Part shown: positions 55,120-64,000 of the stretch, piece by piece
How the letters are laid out: each line of letters opens with the position of its first letter
Position numbering within the stretch: the first letter of the stretch is position 1
Made by a program: the position numbers and the translations under genes
Origin: Deltaproteobacteria bacterium
GTDB lineage: Bacteria; Lernaellota; Lernaellaia; JACKCT01
Direction: 5' to 3'
Assembly: GCA_020633895.1 (NCBI GenBank)
Contig: JACKCT010000007.1
Span: forward strand, 1 to 64,000
DNA length: 64,000 bases
Notes under the pieces: model-generated
Database searches by the model: none
What the model saw: only the letters and a program-made list of their open reading frames with translations
What the model was told of the DNA's origin: nothing

Positions 55120-55938
55120 TTGGGATTTTCGATGGGTCCGCTGAGCCTGGGCGAGATTCTTGACCATGCCGTTCGTCTGCTGCAGGCCCGCGCCGTGCCG
55201 TTGATCAAGATGGGCCTGGTCACGTGCTTTCCCCTCCTGCTCATTCAGGAAACGGCGGCGTGGTATTTCAACCAACTCGCCGCCGAACCGCCGGAGAACG
55301 TTCAAGTCGGAGTCATCGCCGCCACCATCGGCCTGGTCGCCGTGGTGCTCGTCTCGCAGATTTTCGTGATGCCGCTGATTCAGGGAACGTTCATCGCCAT
55401 GACGGCCGCGTTCTATCGGGGGGAAGAACTCTCCGGACGCCCGGCTCTTCGCGACGCCTCCCGGCGATACGCGGCGCTGCTTTGGACACGCATCCTGGCG
55501 GCGATCATTCTGTTTTTCGCCTACCTGGCGCTTATCGTGCCCGGCGTGATCCTCACCTATCGCTATTGGGTCTCCACGCAGGTCGTAATGCTCGAGGGTC
55601 TCTCCGGCCTCGCGGCGCTGCGTCGTAGCTCCCAACTCATGAAATCGCGCATGTTGCAGGGCTTCGTCCTGTCAATGGTTCTGGCGGTGCTGTACATATT
55701 CATCGTCGGATCCGCCGCGATGGTCGTTATCCCCGTCCTTTCCCAAGCGGCCAACGCTTTCATGAGCATGATCGGCGTGATTCTGGGCGTGACGGTCGGC
55801 GTCGTCTTTTATTACGCGCTCCTCTGCCGCCACGAGGGCTTCGATCTGGCCCGCCGTCTGGACGCGATGGCGACACGGGACGAGGCGGCCTCGGCGATCC
55901 CCGCCGCGATTCCGCTGGCGCCCGAGGCGGGGGCGTAA
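55120..55938 (+). CDS. multi-helix membrane protein (glycerophosphoryl-type membrane domain-like)
   Basis: A 272-aa integral membrane protein. AAGGAGG lies 8 bases before a TTG at 55120, so TTG is the start; the next ATG (55132) is too far from it. About six hydrophobic helices, for instance VGVIAATIGLVAVVLVSQIFVMPLIQG and FVLSMVLAVLYIFIVGSAAMVVIPVLS. The layout, with the block LTYRYWVSTQVVMLEGLSGLAALRRSSQLM, recalls the membrane domain of glycerophosphodiester phosphodiesterases. It heads the operon running to 60228, 4 nt before DUF4129. Function is unknown. Confidence 0.7.
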   Translation: MGFSMGPLSLGEILDHAVRLLQARAVPLIKMGLVTCFPLLLIQETAAWYFNQLAAEPPENVQVGVIAATIGLVAVVLVSQIFVMPLIQGTFIAMTAAFYRGEELSGRPALRDASRRYAALLWTRILAAIILFFAYLALIVPGVILTYRYWVSTQVVMLEGLSGLAALRRSSQLMKSRMLQGFVLSMVLAVLYIFIVGSAAMVVIPVLSQAANAFMSMIGVILGVTVGVVFYYALLCRHEGFDLARRLDAMATRDEAASAIPAAIPLAPEAGA

Positions 55939-55942
55939 AGGC

Positions 55943-56599
55943 ATGGACCGGGCCGCGCCCATCGATCCGGACGCTGTCCGCCGCGTCGCCCAAGAGGTGA
56001 TCGCCCAATCTCATTACAAGATCGGCAGCGCCGAGCCCCGCGAACCGGCGTGGATGCGCGACCTGGAGGCGTTTCTCAAAGGCCTGTTCGCGCCGTTGGA
56101 CCGTGTCTTTAGCGATGTCTTCGGCGGCAATCCCGTCATCGGTTGGGTCGTCTTCATCGCGCTGTTTGTTCTGCTGATCGTGCTGGTGGTGCATCTGATT
56201 TATAGCTTCCGCCAGGCCTTCGACGACGGGGCGGGGACGGGCATCGCGGATCGCTCCGGCGGACGGACAGATCCGGCGACCCTGGAACGCATGGCTGCCG
56301 ACGCGTCGGGCCGGGGGGACTACGTCGGCGCGGTGCGTCTGTTGTTTCGCGCGGCGATTACGCATCTGGCTCGGCTGGGCCGCTCTCCCCATCGGCCCGG
56401 CATGACGAACTGGGCCTATGTGCGTTGGTATCGTCGTTCCTCGGCCTCCGGCGCGCTCAAGGAATTGGCGGCGGTCATTGACCGTAGCTGGTACGGGCAC
56501 GCACCCTGCGCGGCCGAAGACTACGAACGGGGGCTGGCGGCGTATCGCTCGATTGTCGCGTCGTTGCCGTCGGGAGGCGTCGATGATCGGAGCGCGTAG
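55943..56599 (+). CDS. DUF4129 domain membrane protein
   Basis: A 218-aa protein with one N-terminal transmembrane helix (VIGWVVFIALFVLLIVLVVHLIYSF) after a soluble stretch. The C-terminal part has ASGRGDYVGAVRLLFRAAITHLARLG and DRSWYGHAPCAAEDYERGLAAYR, the DUF4129 signature. Proteins of this type form the small gene before DUF4350/MoxR/DUF58 in bacterial operons. Overlaps the next gene by 17 nt. Confidence 0.85.
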   Translation: MDRAAPIDPDAVRRVAQEVIAQSHYKIGSAEPREPAWMRDLEAFLKGLFAPLDRVFSDVFGGNPVIGWVVFIALFVLLIVLVVHLIYSFRQAFDDGAGTGIADRSGGRTDPATLERMAADASGRGDYVGAVRLLFRAAITHLARLGRSPHRPGMTNWAYVRWYRRSSASGALKELAAVIDRSWYGHAPCAAEDYERGLAAYRSIVASLPSGGVDDRSA

Positions 56600-57980
56600 C
56601 GTCATCGCCGTCATCGTCGCTCTGGCGGTCCTCTCCCTCGTCTTCGCCGTCGTTGAGGTCGCGTCACCTCCCGACAACGACGGCCGGGGCCGGGACAGCT
56701 ACGGCGTTCATGCCCAAGGCACCCGCGCGTTATTCGAGGTGTTGCAGCGCCTGGACGTACCGGTGCGTCGCGGGATTGATCCTTCCCAGGGGTATCTGGC
56801 GGAGGCGTCGACGCTCGTGCTGTGGGAGCCGTGGGAGAGCCTGGTGCGGCTGGAGCCGGGGCACATGAAGACGATTGACGAGTGGGTGCGCGGCGGCGGG
56901 CGGGTGGTTCTCGCGCCGTTGGACGACGATCCGGCGCATGATCCGCTGGCCGCCCAAGAGGGGGCGTTCGCGGTGAACACGACGACGCTGCTTGAGCTGG
57001 GCATCGAGAACGTCCGGGCGATCAGTATCGCGTCGACGAAGCCTCCCGAAGCGACAGCCGACGCGGAGACCGAGGCGAATGACGATTCCGACGAAGACGC
57101 CCCCGCCGATTCGCGTGCCTTGGTGCGCGTGGACGAAGAGGGCGTGGACATCGAACCGCTGCTGGAACGATGGCGTCAGGCGGATGCGTTCGACCGGGAG
57201 GCGACGGTGACGGCGGTGCGGGTTTCCGGTGACTGGCCGGCGTTGAGCGCGATCCGCGAAGTCGCCGTGCCCGATGACGATGGAGGACGTGTCTTGGACG
57301 GCGACGGACTGCGTCGCGCGACGGCGCGATTGATGACGACTGACGATCAGGAAACTCTCGCCGCCCGCTTCGAAAGGGGGGAAGGCGAGGTCGTCCTCAT
57401 CGCCGATCCGTCGCTCTTTCAAAACTGGCTTGTCGCCTCCGCGGACAATGCCGCTCTCGCGCTGGCGACGGTCGGCAGCGGGCCGGTGGTCATCGACGAA
57501 TTTCACCACGCCCTCAACGTACGCGGCAATCCCATGTGGCTGCTGGCCCAGCACCCCTACGGCGTCATCGCCGTGATGATCCTGCTGACGACCGGCCTTT
57601 GGATCGCGCGCCGCGCTGTCGCCCTTGGCCCGCCGCTGGAGACGCCGCCGCCGTCACGACGGCAAATCGGCGAATACGTCGACGCCATGGCCCATCTCTT
57701 CGAACGCAAAAAGGCTTGGCGTCATCTGCTCGGGGAATTGCGCGATGGGACGCTTTGGAGCGTGCGACGGCGCTATCGGTCGCACGAGCGGGCCGGGCAG
57801 ATGACACGCTTGTATGACAGGGTGGAGCGTCGCGACCCGGACCTGGCCGCGTCGCTGCGCCGTGCTCTAGACGAAACGCAAAACGATCTCAACACAACGC
57901 GGCGCCTTTCGGCGAGCCATGCCCGACGCCGCGCCATGGAGCTGGACGCATGCCTGACGGCGACCTTTACGCGCGACTGA
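56583..57980 (+). CDS. DUF4350 domain protein
   Basis: A 465-aa protein from the ATG at 56583; the open frame from 56418 is shadow. Helix 1 (AVIVALAVLSLVFAVVEVA) crosses the membrane. DSYGVHAQGTRALFEVLQRLDVPVRRG is the DUF4350 block and GGGRVVLAPLDDDP follows. A second membrane helix lies at ~350 (YGVIAVMILLTTGLWIARR). A charged, alternating stretch (ADAETEANDDSDEDAPADS) interrupts the middle. It is coupled to MoxR by a 31-nt overlap (57950-57980). Confidence 0.8.
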   Translation: MIGARSVIAVIVALAVLSLVFAVVEVASPPDNDGRGRDSYGVHAQGTRALFEVLQRLDVPVRRGIDPSQGYLAEASTLVLWEPWESLVRLEPGHMKTIDEWVRGGGRVVLAPLDDDPAHDPLAAQEGAFAVNTTTLLELGIENVRAISIASTKPPEATADAETEANDDSDEDAPADSRALVRVDEEGVDIEPLLERWRQADAFDREATVTAVRVSGDWPALSAIREVAVPDDDGGRVLDGDGLRRATARLMTTDDQETLAARFERGEGEVVLIADPSLFQNWLVASADNAALALATVGSGPVVIDEFHHALNVRGNPMWLLAQHPYGVIAVMILLTTGLWIARRAVALGPPLETPPPSRRQIGEYVDAMAHLFERKKAWRHLLGELRDGTLWSVRRRYRSHERAGQMTRLYDRVERRDPDLAASLRRALDETQNDLNTTRRLSASHARRRAMELDACLTATFTRD

Positions 57981-58897
57981 CCGACGAAATCCGCAAAGTG
58001 ATCGCGGGGCAGGATGACGCCATCGAACTGGCCTTGGCCGCGTTTTTCGCCGGGGGGCATGTGCTGCTCGAAGGCGTGCCGGGCATCGGCAAGACGCTCA
58101 TCGTCCGCACCGTCGCCGCCGCGCTGAACATGGAGTTTCGCCGCGTGCAGATGACGCCCGACCTGCTGCCCTACGACATTACCGGGTCGGCGATCTACCG
58201 CGAGGACCGTCACGAGTTCGAATTTCAGCGCGGGCCGATCTTCACCAACTTCCTGCTTGCCGACGAAATCAACCGGGCCGGAGCGCGCACCCAATCGGCG
58301 CTCCTGGAAGCCATGCAGGAACTGACCGTTACGCAGGACGGCCGTGTGCATGCGCTGCCCGAGCCCTTCATCGTCTTCGCGACGCAGAACCCGATCGAGC
58401 AAGAGGGCACCTATCCGCTGCCGCAGGCCCAGCTTGACCGCTTCATGTTCAAGATCGACCTGCGCTACCCGGACGCGAGCGTGGAAGAGGAAATCTTCAA
58501 GCGACATCACGCAACCGGCATGCGTGACGCACCGACGCAATTTGCCGTCGAGAAGGTCATTGAAGCCGCGGACATCCTCGCCGCCCGATCCCGGATTCGC
58601 GAAACGTTCGTGCGGGACGAGGTCGTCGCCTATGTCCGCGCCCTGGTGCAGGCCACGCGCGACGCGGACGAGTTCATCGTCGGAGCCAGCACCCGCGCCG
58701 GGCTGATGCTGCTGATGGGCGCCAAGAGCCTCGCGCGTTTCGCCGACCGCGACTTCGTGACACCTGACGACATTCAACGCGCCTTCCTGCCGACCATGCG
58801 CCACCGCCTTGTCCTGTCCCCGGACGCCGAATTGGAAGGACTGCCCATCGACGACGCCCTGGACGACATCCTCGCGAGCGTCGAGGTGCCGCGTTGA
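57950..58897 (+). CDS. MoxR-family AAA+ ATPase
   Basis: A 315-aa MoxR ATPase. Walker A is GVPGIGKT (42-49). The Walker B region is NFLLADEINRAGARTQSALLEAMQE, and FATQNPIEQEGTYPLPQAQLDRFMFKI is the conserved MoxR block that includes sensor 1. MoxR proteins act as chaperones for metal or complex assembly and work with DUF58 vWA partners. The gene overlaps DUF58 by 4 nt (TTGA). Confidence 0.92.
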   Translation: MPDGDLYARLTDEIRKVIAGQDDAIELALAAFFAGGHVLLEGVPGIGKTLIVRTVAAALNMEFRRVQMTPDLLPYDITGSAIYREDRHEFEFQRGPIFTNFLLADEINRAGARTQSALLEAMQELTVTQDGRVHALPEPFIVFATQNPIEQEGTYPLPQAQLDRFMFKIDLRYPDASVEEEIFKRHHATGMRDAPTQFAVEKVIEAADILAARSRIRETFVRDEVVAYVRALVQATRDADEFIVGASTRAGLMLLMGAKSLARFADRDFVTPDDIQRAFLPTMRHRLVLSPDAELEGLPIDDALDDILASVEVPR

Positions 58898-60228
58898 GCG
58901 ACGCGCCCGCGACGCGCCTCGGGCCGCGCCTGATTTACGCGGCATTGGCGGCGACGGCATTGTCTTTGGCCGCTCTTTGGTCGCCGGCGTTGTGGTGGAT
59001 CGGACCGGTGCTGATGGCCGGAGTGGGCGGGGCGGCTTGGGTCGACCGCTCGCGCGCGCGACAAATTCTTGCGGGTATGGAAGTGCGTCGGGAGGCGCCG
59101 GAACGCGTGGGGCGCGGGCGGGAATTTGTCGTCACGCTGAAAATATGGAGTGCGGTCGAGGCACGATTTGTCGGCGCGATTCGCGAGGAATGCCCGAACG
59201 CCGCTCGTCCGCGTCTCCGGGAACAGACATTCCGCGTCAACGGCCGTCAGGTTTTGACTCTCGAATATCCGGTCACGATTGGCGATCGCGGTTTGCACGA
59301 GTTCGGCCGGACGTGGGTGCGGGCGACGGGGCCGTGGTCGTTGATGGAGGCGCAAGTCCCGCTCGGCGATGCGAGCACGGTTCGCGTGTTGCCGCTGACG
59401 GCGGTGCCTTCGGACGAATTGCGCGAGGATCCGCTTGGCGAGGAGCGGTTCCTGGAACAGCACCTGTCCTCCCGGATTCGCGGCGACGGGAACGAATTCG
59501 AATCGCTGGCCGAGTATCGTCCGGGGGCGGATGTGCGTCGGGTGGATTGGCGGGCGAGTGCGCGTCATCGCTCGCCGGTGGTGCGGCGGTATCAACAGGA
59601 GCGGCATCGGGACGTCATGATCCTGGTCGACTGCGGGCGGCTGATGGGTGCGCGCCACGCGACCGGCAGCAAACTCGACTGGGCGGTGGACGCGGCGCTG
59701 TTATTGTCGCGCGTGGCGCTCAAGCGCGGGGATCGCTGCGGGCTAGCGGTGTTTGACGACGCCGTGCTGGGCTATCTGCCTCCCCGAGCTGGAAAGAATG
59801 CCCACCGACCGTTTGTCGACGCGCTCTACGATCGTCAACCGCGCTGGCGCGAGACGAACTTCGCGTCCGCTTTTGTCGCGCTACAAACCCGCCAGCCGAA
59901 GCGTTCGCTGGTGGTGGTTTTGTCCGACCTGGTCGACGCGGATACGACGGCGCGATACCGCTCGGCGCTGGTGCGCCTGCGTCGTCGGCATCGGGTGGTG
60001 TTCGTCGCGATGCGCACGCCGCTGTTGGGTGAAATTGTCGGAATGCCCATGCACGACACGCACGATCTGGCGCGAAAAGTCGTCTCCCTCAATCTGCTTC
60101 GGGAACGGGAGGCGGCGCTGCATGCCCTGTCCAAGGCGGGGATCGACGTGCTGGACGTGGAACCGTCCCGGTCGCTGGTGCCGCTCATCAATCGTTATTT
60201 GGAGATCCGCAAAAGCGGCGAGCTTTAA
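58894..60228 (+). CDS. DUF58 domain protein
   Basis: A 444-aa protein starting with TTG that overlaps the MoxR stop. Two N-terminal hydrophobic helices (IYAALAATALSLAALWSPALWWIGPVLMAGVGGAAWV) lead into the DUF58 block EYRPGADVRRVDWRASARHRSPVVRRYQQER. A vWA-like domain follows (DVMILVDCGRLMGARHATGSKLDWAVDAALLLS). DUF58 proteins pair with MoxR in envelope stress and complex assembly. The stop overlaps that of the convergent lipoprotein gene (60225-60228). Confidence 0.88.
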   Translation: MSDAPATRLGPRLIYAALAATALSLAALWSPALWWIGPVLMAGVGGAAWVDRSRARQILAGMEVRREAPERVGRGREFVVTLKIWSAVEARFVGAIREECPNAARPRLREQTFRVNGRQVLTLEYPVTIGDRGLHEFGRTWVRATGPWSLMEAQVPLGDASTVRVLPLTAVPSDELREDPLGEERFLEQHLSSRIRGDGNEFESLAEYRPGADVRRVDWRASARHRSPVVRRYQQERHRDVMILVDCGRLMGARHATGSKLDWAVDAALLLSRVALKRGDRCGLAVFDDAVLGYLPPRAGKNAHRPFVDALYDRQPRWRETNFASAFVALQTRQPKRSLVVVLSDLVDADTTARYRSALVRLRRRHRVVFVAMRTPLLGEIVGMPMHDTHDLARKVVSLNLLREREAALHALSKAGIDVLDVEPSRSLVPLINRYLEIRKSGEL

Positions 60229-61313
60229 GAACTCGGCCCACCACCCATCTTGACTCCCCCGGCTTCGTCGACCGTCACCTCAAAGGCGTTGGACGAGAAA
60301 AGAACCGCGACTTCCAAATAGACCTGGTAGGTCCCGGCCTCCATCGTGCCGACGGGCAGGGTGATGATCCAATGATGATCCTCGTCGTCCGGGTCCGTTT
60401 CGAATGTCGACAAGTTGATGGCGTTCTCGCTGCCCAACGGCAGCAGACCCAGGCGCACGGGGAAGAGCACGTTGTCGATGAACGTGAGGAGTCCGTCGAA
60501 GTTGCCGTACAGATCCAGCGTCTGACCGTCCTGACGCAAGACCACGGACACAATCAGCGGGATGCCCAGCAGCTCTCCCAACGGGGCGTCGTCGCTCGAT
60601 GTGAGCAGGGAAATCGGCACGTCAGTGCCTCCGGTGAGGCCGTCCAGGTTGTCGATCACCGGAAACGCGCCGTCCAATTCGCCGTCGAACGATCCGTCGC
60701 CGTAGTAGACGCGGTAAGACCCGCTCGCCGGGACATCGATCTGCACGGTGCCGTCGTCACCGGTGACGGCGTTGATGGTGGAGCCGCCGCCGACGCTTTC
60801 GAAAACGATCGGCTCCGACGCGACCGGGTCGCCCTGCTCGTAGCCGAAGACCACGTCGAAGATCGTGCCGCTGCCGGTCAGCCCATGCAGCTCGAGTTTG
60901 AGTTGCACATAACCGGTCGGCTCGATGGTGACATCCTCGGCATCCTCGACCAGCGACTGCGTGGTTTCGCCTTGATAGGCCAACTCGCCGTCCGTGTCAT
61001 AGATTTCCAGGGCGAAGGTGCGGTCTTCGCCCTTGGGGATTTCCAAGACCTCGTCGATCTCGATGTTGTTGCGTGTGATCGCGTAGGGGCCGTAGACGAT
61101 CTGGTCCATGTCGGCACCGGTGACGGTGATGGTCGCCTGGGACAATTCGTCGGCCAGCGTGGCGTTGAGCGACAGCTTGAAACGCACGTGGGCGTCCGAC
61201 GAGGGGGAGGCCGGATCTTCGGTGTTCGAGGAATCCAGGCAAGCCGGTCCGGCGGCCATGATCAAGGCGAGGGCCAAGGCAATCAGCGCGATGCGGCTTA
61301 GTCGTTGGTGCAT
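60225..61313 (-). CDS. exported lipoprotein, unknown function
   Basis: A 362-aa predicted lipoprotein with lipobox LIMAAGPAC. The mature part is beta-rich, with repeated ~100-residue segments (FKLSLNATLADELSQATITVTG, then GTIFDVVFGYEQGDPVASEP, then HHWIITLPVGTMEAGTYQVYLEVA), as in carboxypeptidase-regulatory or Ig-like modules. I do not know its family. It is 2 nt downstream of a FecR-domain gene and probably in its operon. Confidence 0.6.
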   Translation of the reverse strand: MHQRLSRIALIALALALIMAAGPACLDSSNTEDPASPSSDAHVRFKLSLNATLADELSQATITVTGADMDQIVYGPYAITRNNIEIDEVLEIPKGEDRTFALEIYDTDGELAYQGETTQSLVEDAEDVTIEPTGYVQLKLELHGLTGSGTIFDVVFGYEQGDPVASEPIVFESVGGGSTINAVTGDDGTVQIDVPASGSYRVYYGDGSFDGELDGAFPVIDNLDGLTGGTDVPISLLTSSDDAPLGELLGIPLIVSVVLRQDGQTLDLYGNFDGLLTFIDNVLFPVRLGLLPLGSENAINLSTFETDPDDEDHHWIITLPVGTMEAGTYQVYLEVAVLFSSNAFEVTVDEAGGVKMGGGPSS

Positions 61314-61315
61314 TG

Positions 61316-62359
61316 TTATTTCTTCCTAATGCCGATTTTGGCGTCGCGACGCAGTTCCTTGGACGGATCCAGGTCGATGATGACCGTCACGTCGGAGAAC
61401 TCGTCCTCGAAATCGTCGTCATCGTCGTCGCCGATGTCGTCGTCACCGATGCCCGGCGGGTTTTGCAGCGTGACGGACGCCGGGGTGGTTTCGCTGGGGA
61501 TCGGCAGTTCGATGCCGAAGTTGGTGTCCCGATCCTCGGAGGTGGGGAAGGCGTCCGGATCGGTGCCGGCCTCGCCCTCGGCCGCGCGCTGAGGCTGGGC
61601 GTCCGGGTCGTAGCCGGAGGCGTCGCCGGGCAGGCCGCGCAGGGGATCGTCCCCCAAATTGCCGGGGTGGCCGGGCATCCGGGACGATTCGACTTCCTCG
61701 CGCACGGAGGTGTTCAGGATCAGTCGCGAGGCCACGTCGTCCTCGGGTGCTTCCGCCGGTGTCGGCTGACGGCGCGGACGCACGCGCGAAACTTCGTTTT
61801 CCATCAGGTCCACGCCTTCGCCTTCTTCTTTGAGGCTAAAGACATGCACCAGGCCGCTTAAGGTGAACACGGTCGTCTGATCGGTGACAGGGTCGTGCTC
61901 GACGATGAAGTAGGTCCCCGTCACACCGGCGACGGCCGTCGGGGTCACAACCTGGGACTCGGTGCGCGTTCCCGTCATTTCGCCGATCAGCACCCGCACC
62001 CGCCCCCAGAGCAGACGAAACACACTACGTCGCTCGCCGCCGATCTGGCCGAGCAGATATTCGTCGATTACCAACTGCGTCTCGGGTCCGACGGAGATGC
62101 GGCAGCGGTCCTCGAACAGCACCATCGCCCGGCCCTCGGGACCGGTCACGATCGTGTCGCCCTCGAAAACGCGCACGCCCATGGCCAGGTGAATGTCCAA
62201 CTCGCCGGGCCGTTGCAGGCGCGCGTCGCCGGATGAGGCGGTCACGGTTCCGACGGCCTCTTGCGCGTCGGCAGTCACGACACCGAGCAGCATCGTCGAC
62301 GCGAGAGCCAGAACAAGGGCCAAGCAGAATTTCAGAGTCGTTCGCATGGTCGTTCTCAT
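61316..62359 (-). CDS. FecR-domain exported protein
   Basis: A 347-aa protein from the ATG at 62359, chosen for AAGGA 10 bases upstream; the frame to 62377 is also open. Signal peptide at about 1-26. The FecR block VTASSGDARLQRPGELDIHLAMGVRVFEGDTIVTGPEGRAMVLFEDRCRISVGPETQLVI, then GTYFIVEHDP and TVFTLSGLVHVF, is plain. A low-complexity region with Pro and Asp (GIGDDDIGDDDDDDFEDEF) precedes the C-terminus. It has no membrane sensor partner next to it, so a periplasmic, cell-envelope role is likelier than iron signalling. Confidence 0.8.
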   Translation of the reverse strand: MRTTMRTTLKFCLALVLALASTMLLGVVTADAQEAVGTVTASSGDARLQRPGELDIHLAMGVRVFEGDTIVTGPEGRAMVLFEDRCRISVGPETQLVIDEYLLGQIGGERRSVFRLLWGRVRVLIGEMTGTRTESQVVTPTAVAGVTGTYFIVEHDPVTDQTTVFTLSGLVHVFSLKEEGEGVDLMENEVSRVRPRRQPTPAEAPEDDVASRLILNTSVREEVESSRMPGHPGNLGDDPLRGLPGDASGYDPDAQPQRAAEGEAGTDPDAFPTSEDRDTNFGIELPIPSETTPASVTLQNPPGIGDDDIGDDDDDDFEDEFSDVTVIIDLDPSKELRRDAKIGIRKK

Positions 62360-62476
62360 TAAGGCACCGTCCTTCATCGGCGATTGTGGACGACGTCGCC
62401 GACCGAGGAAGTGATTTTGGTCACTATCGCATTTTTTCCGATATTTCCCCGGAATCCCCGCTGAGTCAGGGCCGCC

Positions 62477-63166
62477 TCATTCGATGGCGTCTTCCAAGGA
62501 GTCCATCCCTTCCAGGGGGATGACCAGCCCTTTGCCGTCGTATCGGATGAACTGCTTTTTGAGAAGAGCGCTCATCACCCGGCTGACGGTCTCCCGGCTG
62601 GTGCCGATGAGGTTGGCGATGTCCTGGTGCGTGGGACGATCGGCGACGAACACCCCGTCGTCGGTTTCCTCGCCGCGCTCGGTCGCCAATTGCAACAGGT
62701 GGCGCGCCACTCGGCTTGAAACGTCCAACAGCGCGAGATCAGAGAGTTTTTCGTTCGCTTCCCTCAGGCGTTGAGAGAGCTGTTTGACCAATTTGAGCGC
62801 CACCTCCGGTCGGCGAACGACGAAATCCTTGAACACCCGGCGATGAAGAATGAGGTATTTGCCTTCGCCGTCGCCGATGACGTTGGCGCTGCGGGGCTCG
62901 TCATCCAGGATGGCCATTTCGCCCACCACCGCGCCCGCACCGAAGGTATGCAGCACGAACTCGCGACCGGCGCGGGAATAGAGGGTGATCTTGACCTTGC
63001 CTTCGGTGAGGATGATCAGAAAATCGCCCACGTCGCCTTCGGCCATGATCAATTCTTCGTGGTCAAAGCCCTTTTCCACGAGTTGGTCGGCCAGCTTGGT
63101 CAAATCCTCGTCGGCCAGATCGGCCAACACGGGCACCTGACACAGGAATTGCTGCTTGCCTTTCAC
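62477..63166 (-). CDS. Crp/Fnr-family transcription regulator
   Basis: A 229-aa regulator with an N-terminal cyclic-nucleotide-binding fold (AEGDVGDFLIILTEGKVKITLYSRAGREFVLHTFGAGAVVGEMAILDDEPRSANVI) and a C-terminal HTH (RPTHQDIANLIGTSRETVSRVMSALLKKQFIRYDGKGLVI). GEMAILDD is close to the cAMP-contact block. No cysteine pattern of Fnr is seen, so it is not an iron-sulfur sensor. The ligand is unknown. It lies 117 bases upstream of the FecR-domain gene on the same strand. Confidence 0.9.
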   Translation of the reverse strand: MKGKQQFLCQVPVLADLADEDLTKLADQLVEKGFDHEELIMAEGDVGDFLIILTEGKVKITLYSRAGREFVLHTFGAGAVVGEMAILDDEPRSANVIGDGEGKYLILHRRVFKDFVVRRPEVALKLVKQLSQRLREANEKLSDLALLDVSSRVARHLLQLATERGEETDDGVFVADRPTHQDIANLIGTSRETVSRVMSALLKKQFIRYDGKGLVIPLEGMDSLEDAIE

Positions 63167-63214
63167 CGGTTCCCTCCACCGTCCAGGCGGCCATGATACT
63201 ACAGCTTATCCCGG

Positions 63215-64000
63215 CTACAAGTCTGAATTTCTTGGATTTTCGGCTTTCGGATTTTCGATGGCCGAATTCCGGGCGGCGGATCGAACATTGGGCCCGCGCG
63301 CCTTCGGCACGGAGACCACGATGCGGCTTTGGGCATCCAGCACGGGCTCCCACGGCCCCGGGCCGCCCTGTTCGAACAGGCGCGCCGCCAGCAGTTCGTT
63401 GTCCGGGCCGTTGTAATGCCACAGGCCCCCGATGGCGTCATGGAGATTGAACGACGCGGCCGAGGGCCCGTAGACCCGGTCGGCCATCCGATCCCGAGGC
63501 ATGAACAGGACGCCGAAATTGCCGGCTGGTTTGTGAAGAACCACGTTATCCGCGTCGGACAGCAGGAAGACGTGCGTCGCGTCGGGAACGGCGCAGGCGA
63601 TGTAGACCTGGATCATGTTGGCGGCGGAGAGGTTGAGATAAAGCGGGTCGTAGTGATAGTTCGGGTCGTCGTCGAACCCGTAGAGGATCGCCACGTCGCC
63701 GCCGGGACGATGCTCAAGGACTTTTTCGGCGGCGGCTCGCAGATCGGGGACCGGGTGGGGACGCTGGGGGATCAGTTCCCATTCGGCCGCCAGACGCGGG
63801 GCCCAGCCCGGATTGTCGATGCTGCCGAAGCCCAGGTGCGTGTTGAGCGTGGCGCCGAAATAGACCAACCCGGCCAGGGCGAGCGCGGGCAACACGCGCG
63901 GGATTTTGGGAATCGTCGCCAGCCCGACGCCGATCACCAAGGCGCCGAGAGGCAAAACGCCCAGGGCGTATTCCACGTCCCTAGTCTCCACCCGCGACAA
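63215..64000 (-). CDS. C-terminal part of a probable GT39-like membrane glycosyltransferase (truncated by window)
   Basis: The frame runs off the window end at 64000 (TTG there is not a real start). The visible ~261 residues begin with two membrane helices (YALGVLPLGALVIGVGLATI, VLPALALAGLVYFG) and continue into a soluble periplasmic domain, the usual C-terminal layout of PMT/GT39 enzymes that use lipid-linked sugars. No catalytic motif lies in the window. The last ~15 residues (SAIENPKAENPRNSDL) come from a short repeat at 63234-63257, so the tail has been extended by repeat DNA. Confidence 0.45.
   Translation of the reverse strand: MSRVETRDVEYALGVLPLGALVIGVGLATIPKIPRVLPALALAGLVYFGATLNTHLGFGSIDNPGWAPRLAAEWELIPQRPHPVPDLRAAAEKVLEHRPGGDVAILYGFDDDPNYHYDPLYLNLSAANMIQVYIACAVPDATHVFLLSDADNVVLHKPAGNFGVLFMPRDRMADRVYGPSAASFNLHDAIGGLWHYNGPDNELLAARLFEQGGPGPWEPVLDAQSRIVVSVPKARGPNVRSAARNSAIENPKAENPRNSDL

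Overview
The window reads as chromosomal DNA of a high-GC, diderm (Gram-negative type) bacterium. It has lipoproteins with lipobox cysteines, an outer-membrane porin-like protein, a periplasmic metal-binding protein, PspA, and a MoxR/DUF58 cluster. Several exported lipoproteins carry long aspartate tracts or SUMF1/FGE folds, a style seen in former deltaproteobacteria (Myxococcota/Bradymonadota-like) and related candidate phyla. The exact phylum cannot be fixed from the sequence alone. No rRNA, tRNA, CRISPR array or complete insertion sequence was seen.

Region 1 (1-25.9 kb) is a defence island with mixed base composition. It opens with the 3' end of a BREX operon, probably type 6 (3' part of pglX, then pglZ, brxD and brxHI, tightly spaced on the + strand). 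Next comes a visibly AT-richer block with a membrane-anchored coiled-coil protein (-) and two overlapping dynamin-like GTPase genes (+), a 1234-aa tandem-GTPase protein and a 592-aa GTPase. Their layout resembles the LeoBC/LeoA pair of the Eleos anti-phage system. Convergent to them is a two-gene - strand unit: a YaaW/UPF0174-like membrane protein and a protein joining a PD-(D/E)XK nuclease signature to a glycine-zipper membrane segment. After a decayed excisionase-type HTH and a DUF2293 gene comes a small excisionase-type HTH regulator (+), which faces a four-gene, translationally coupled operon (-): a 440-aa protein of unknown family, a double-HxK phospholipase-D-like protein, a 1164-aa SNF2-type helicase and a 125-aa accessory protein. 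A 22-bp near-identical site lies upstream of both the HTH gene and this operon, in the same orientation relative to transcription, and looks like a shared operator. This module is the best candidate here for an undescribed system.

Region 2 (26-33.3 kb) holds an exported GH36-like glycosidase and an unusual pair: an MscS-type channel next to a 1243-aa membrane protein with a periplasmic coiled coil, a membrane domain and a cytoplasmic P-loop NTPase. The pair looks like a split MscK-like channel with an added ATPase.

Region 3 (33.4-39 kb) is a + strand metal (zinc or manganese) uptake operon: a small cysteine/histidine protein, a porin, a ZnuA-type binding protein, two lipoproteins, an ABC ATPase and an ABC permease.

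Region 4 (39-46 kb) is a - strand central-carbon group: hpt, a ROK glucokinase, glgC and a GH57 glucanotransferase/amylase (glycogen or alpha-glucan turnover), then a GMC oxidoreductase.

Region 5 (46-64 kb) is envelope biology: two paralogous SUMF1-type lipoproteins, a UspA-like/PLD fusion, a pspA-AAA-terB-like stress operon, a five-gene DUF/DUF4129/DUF4350/MoxR/DUF58 operon, a lipoprotein, a FecR-domain protein, a Crp/Fnr regulator and the C-terminal part of a probable GT39-like membrane protein cut by the window end.
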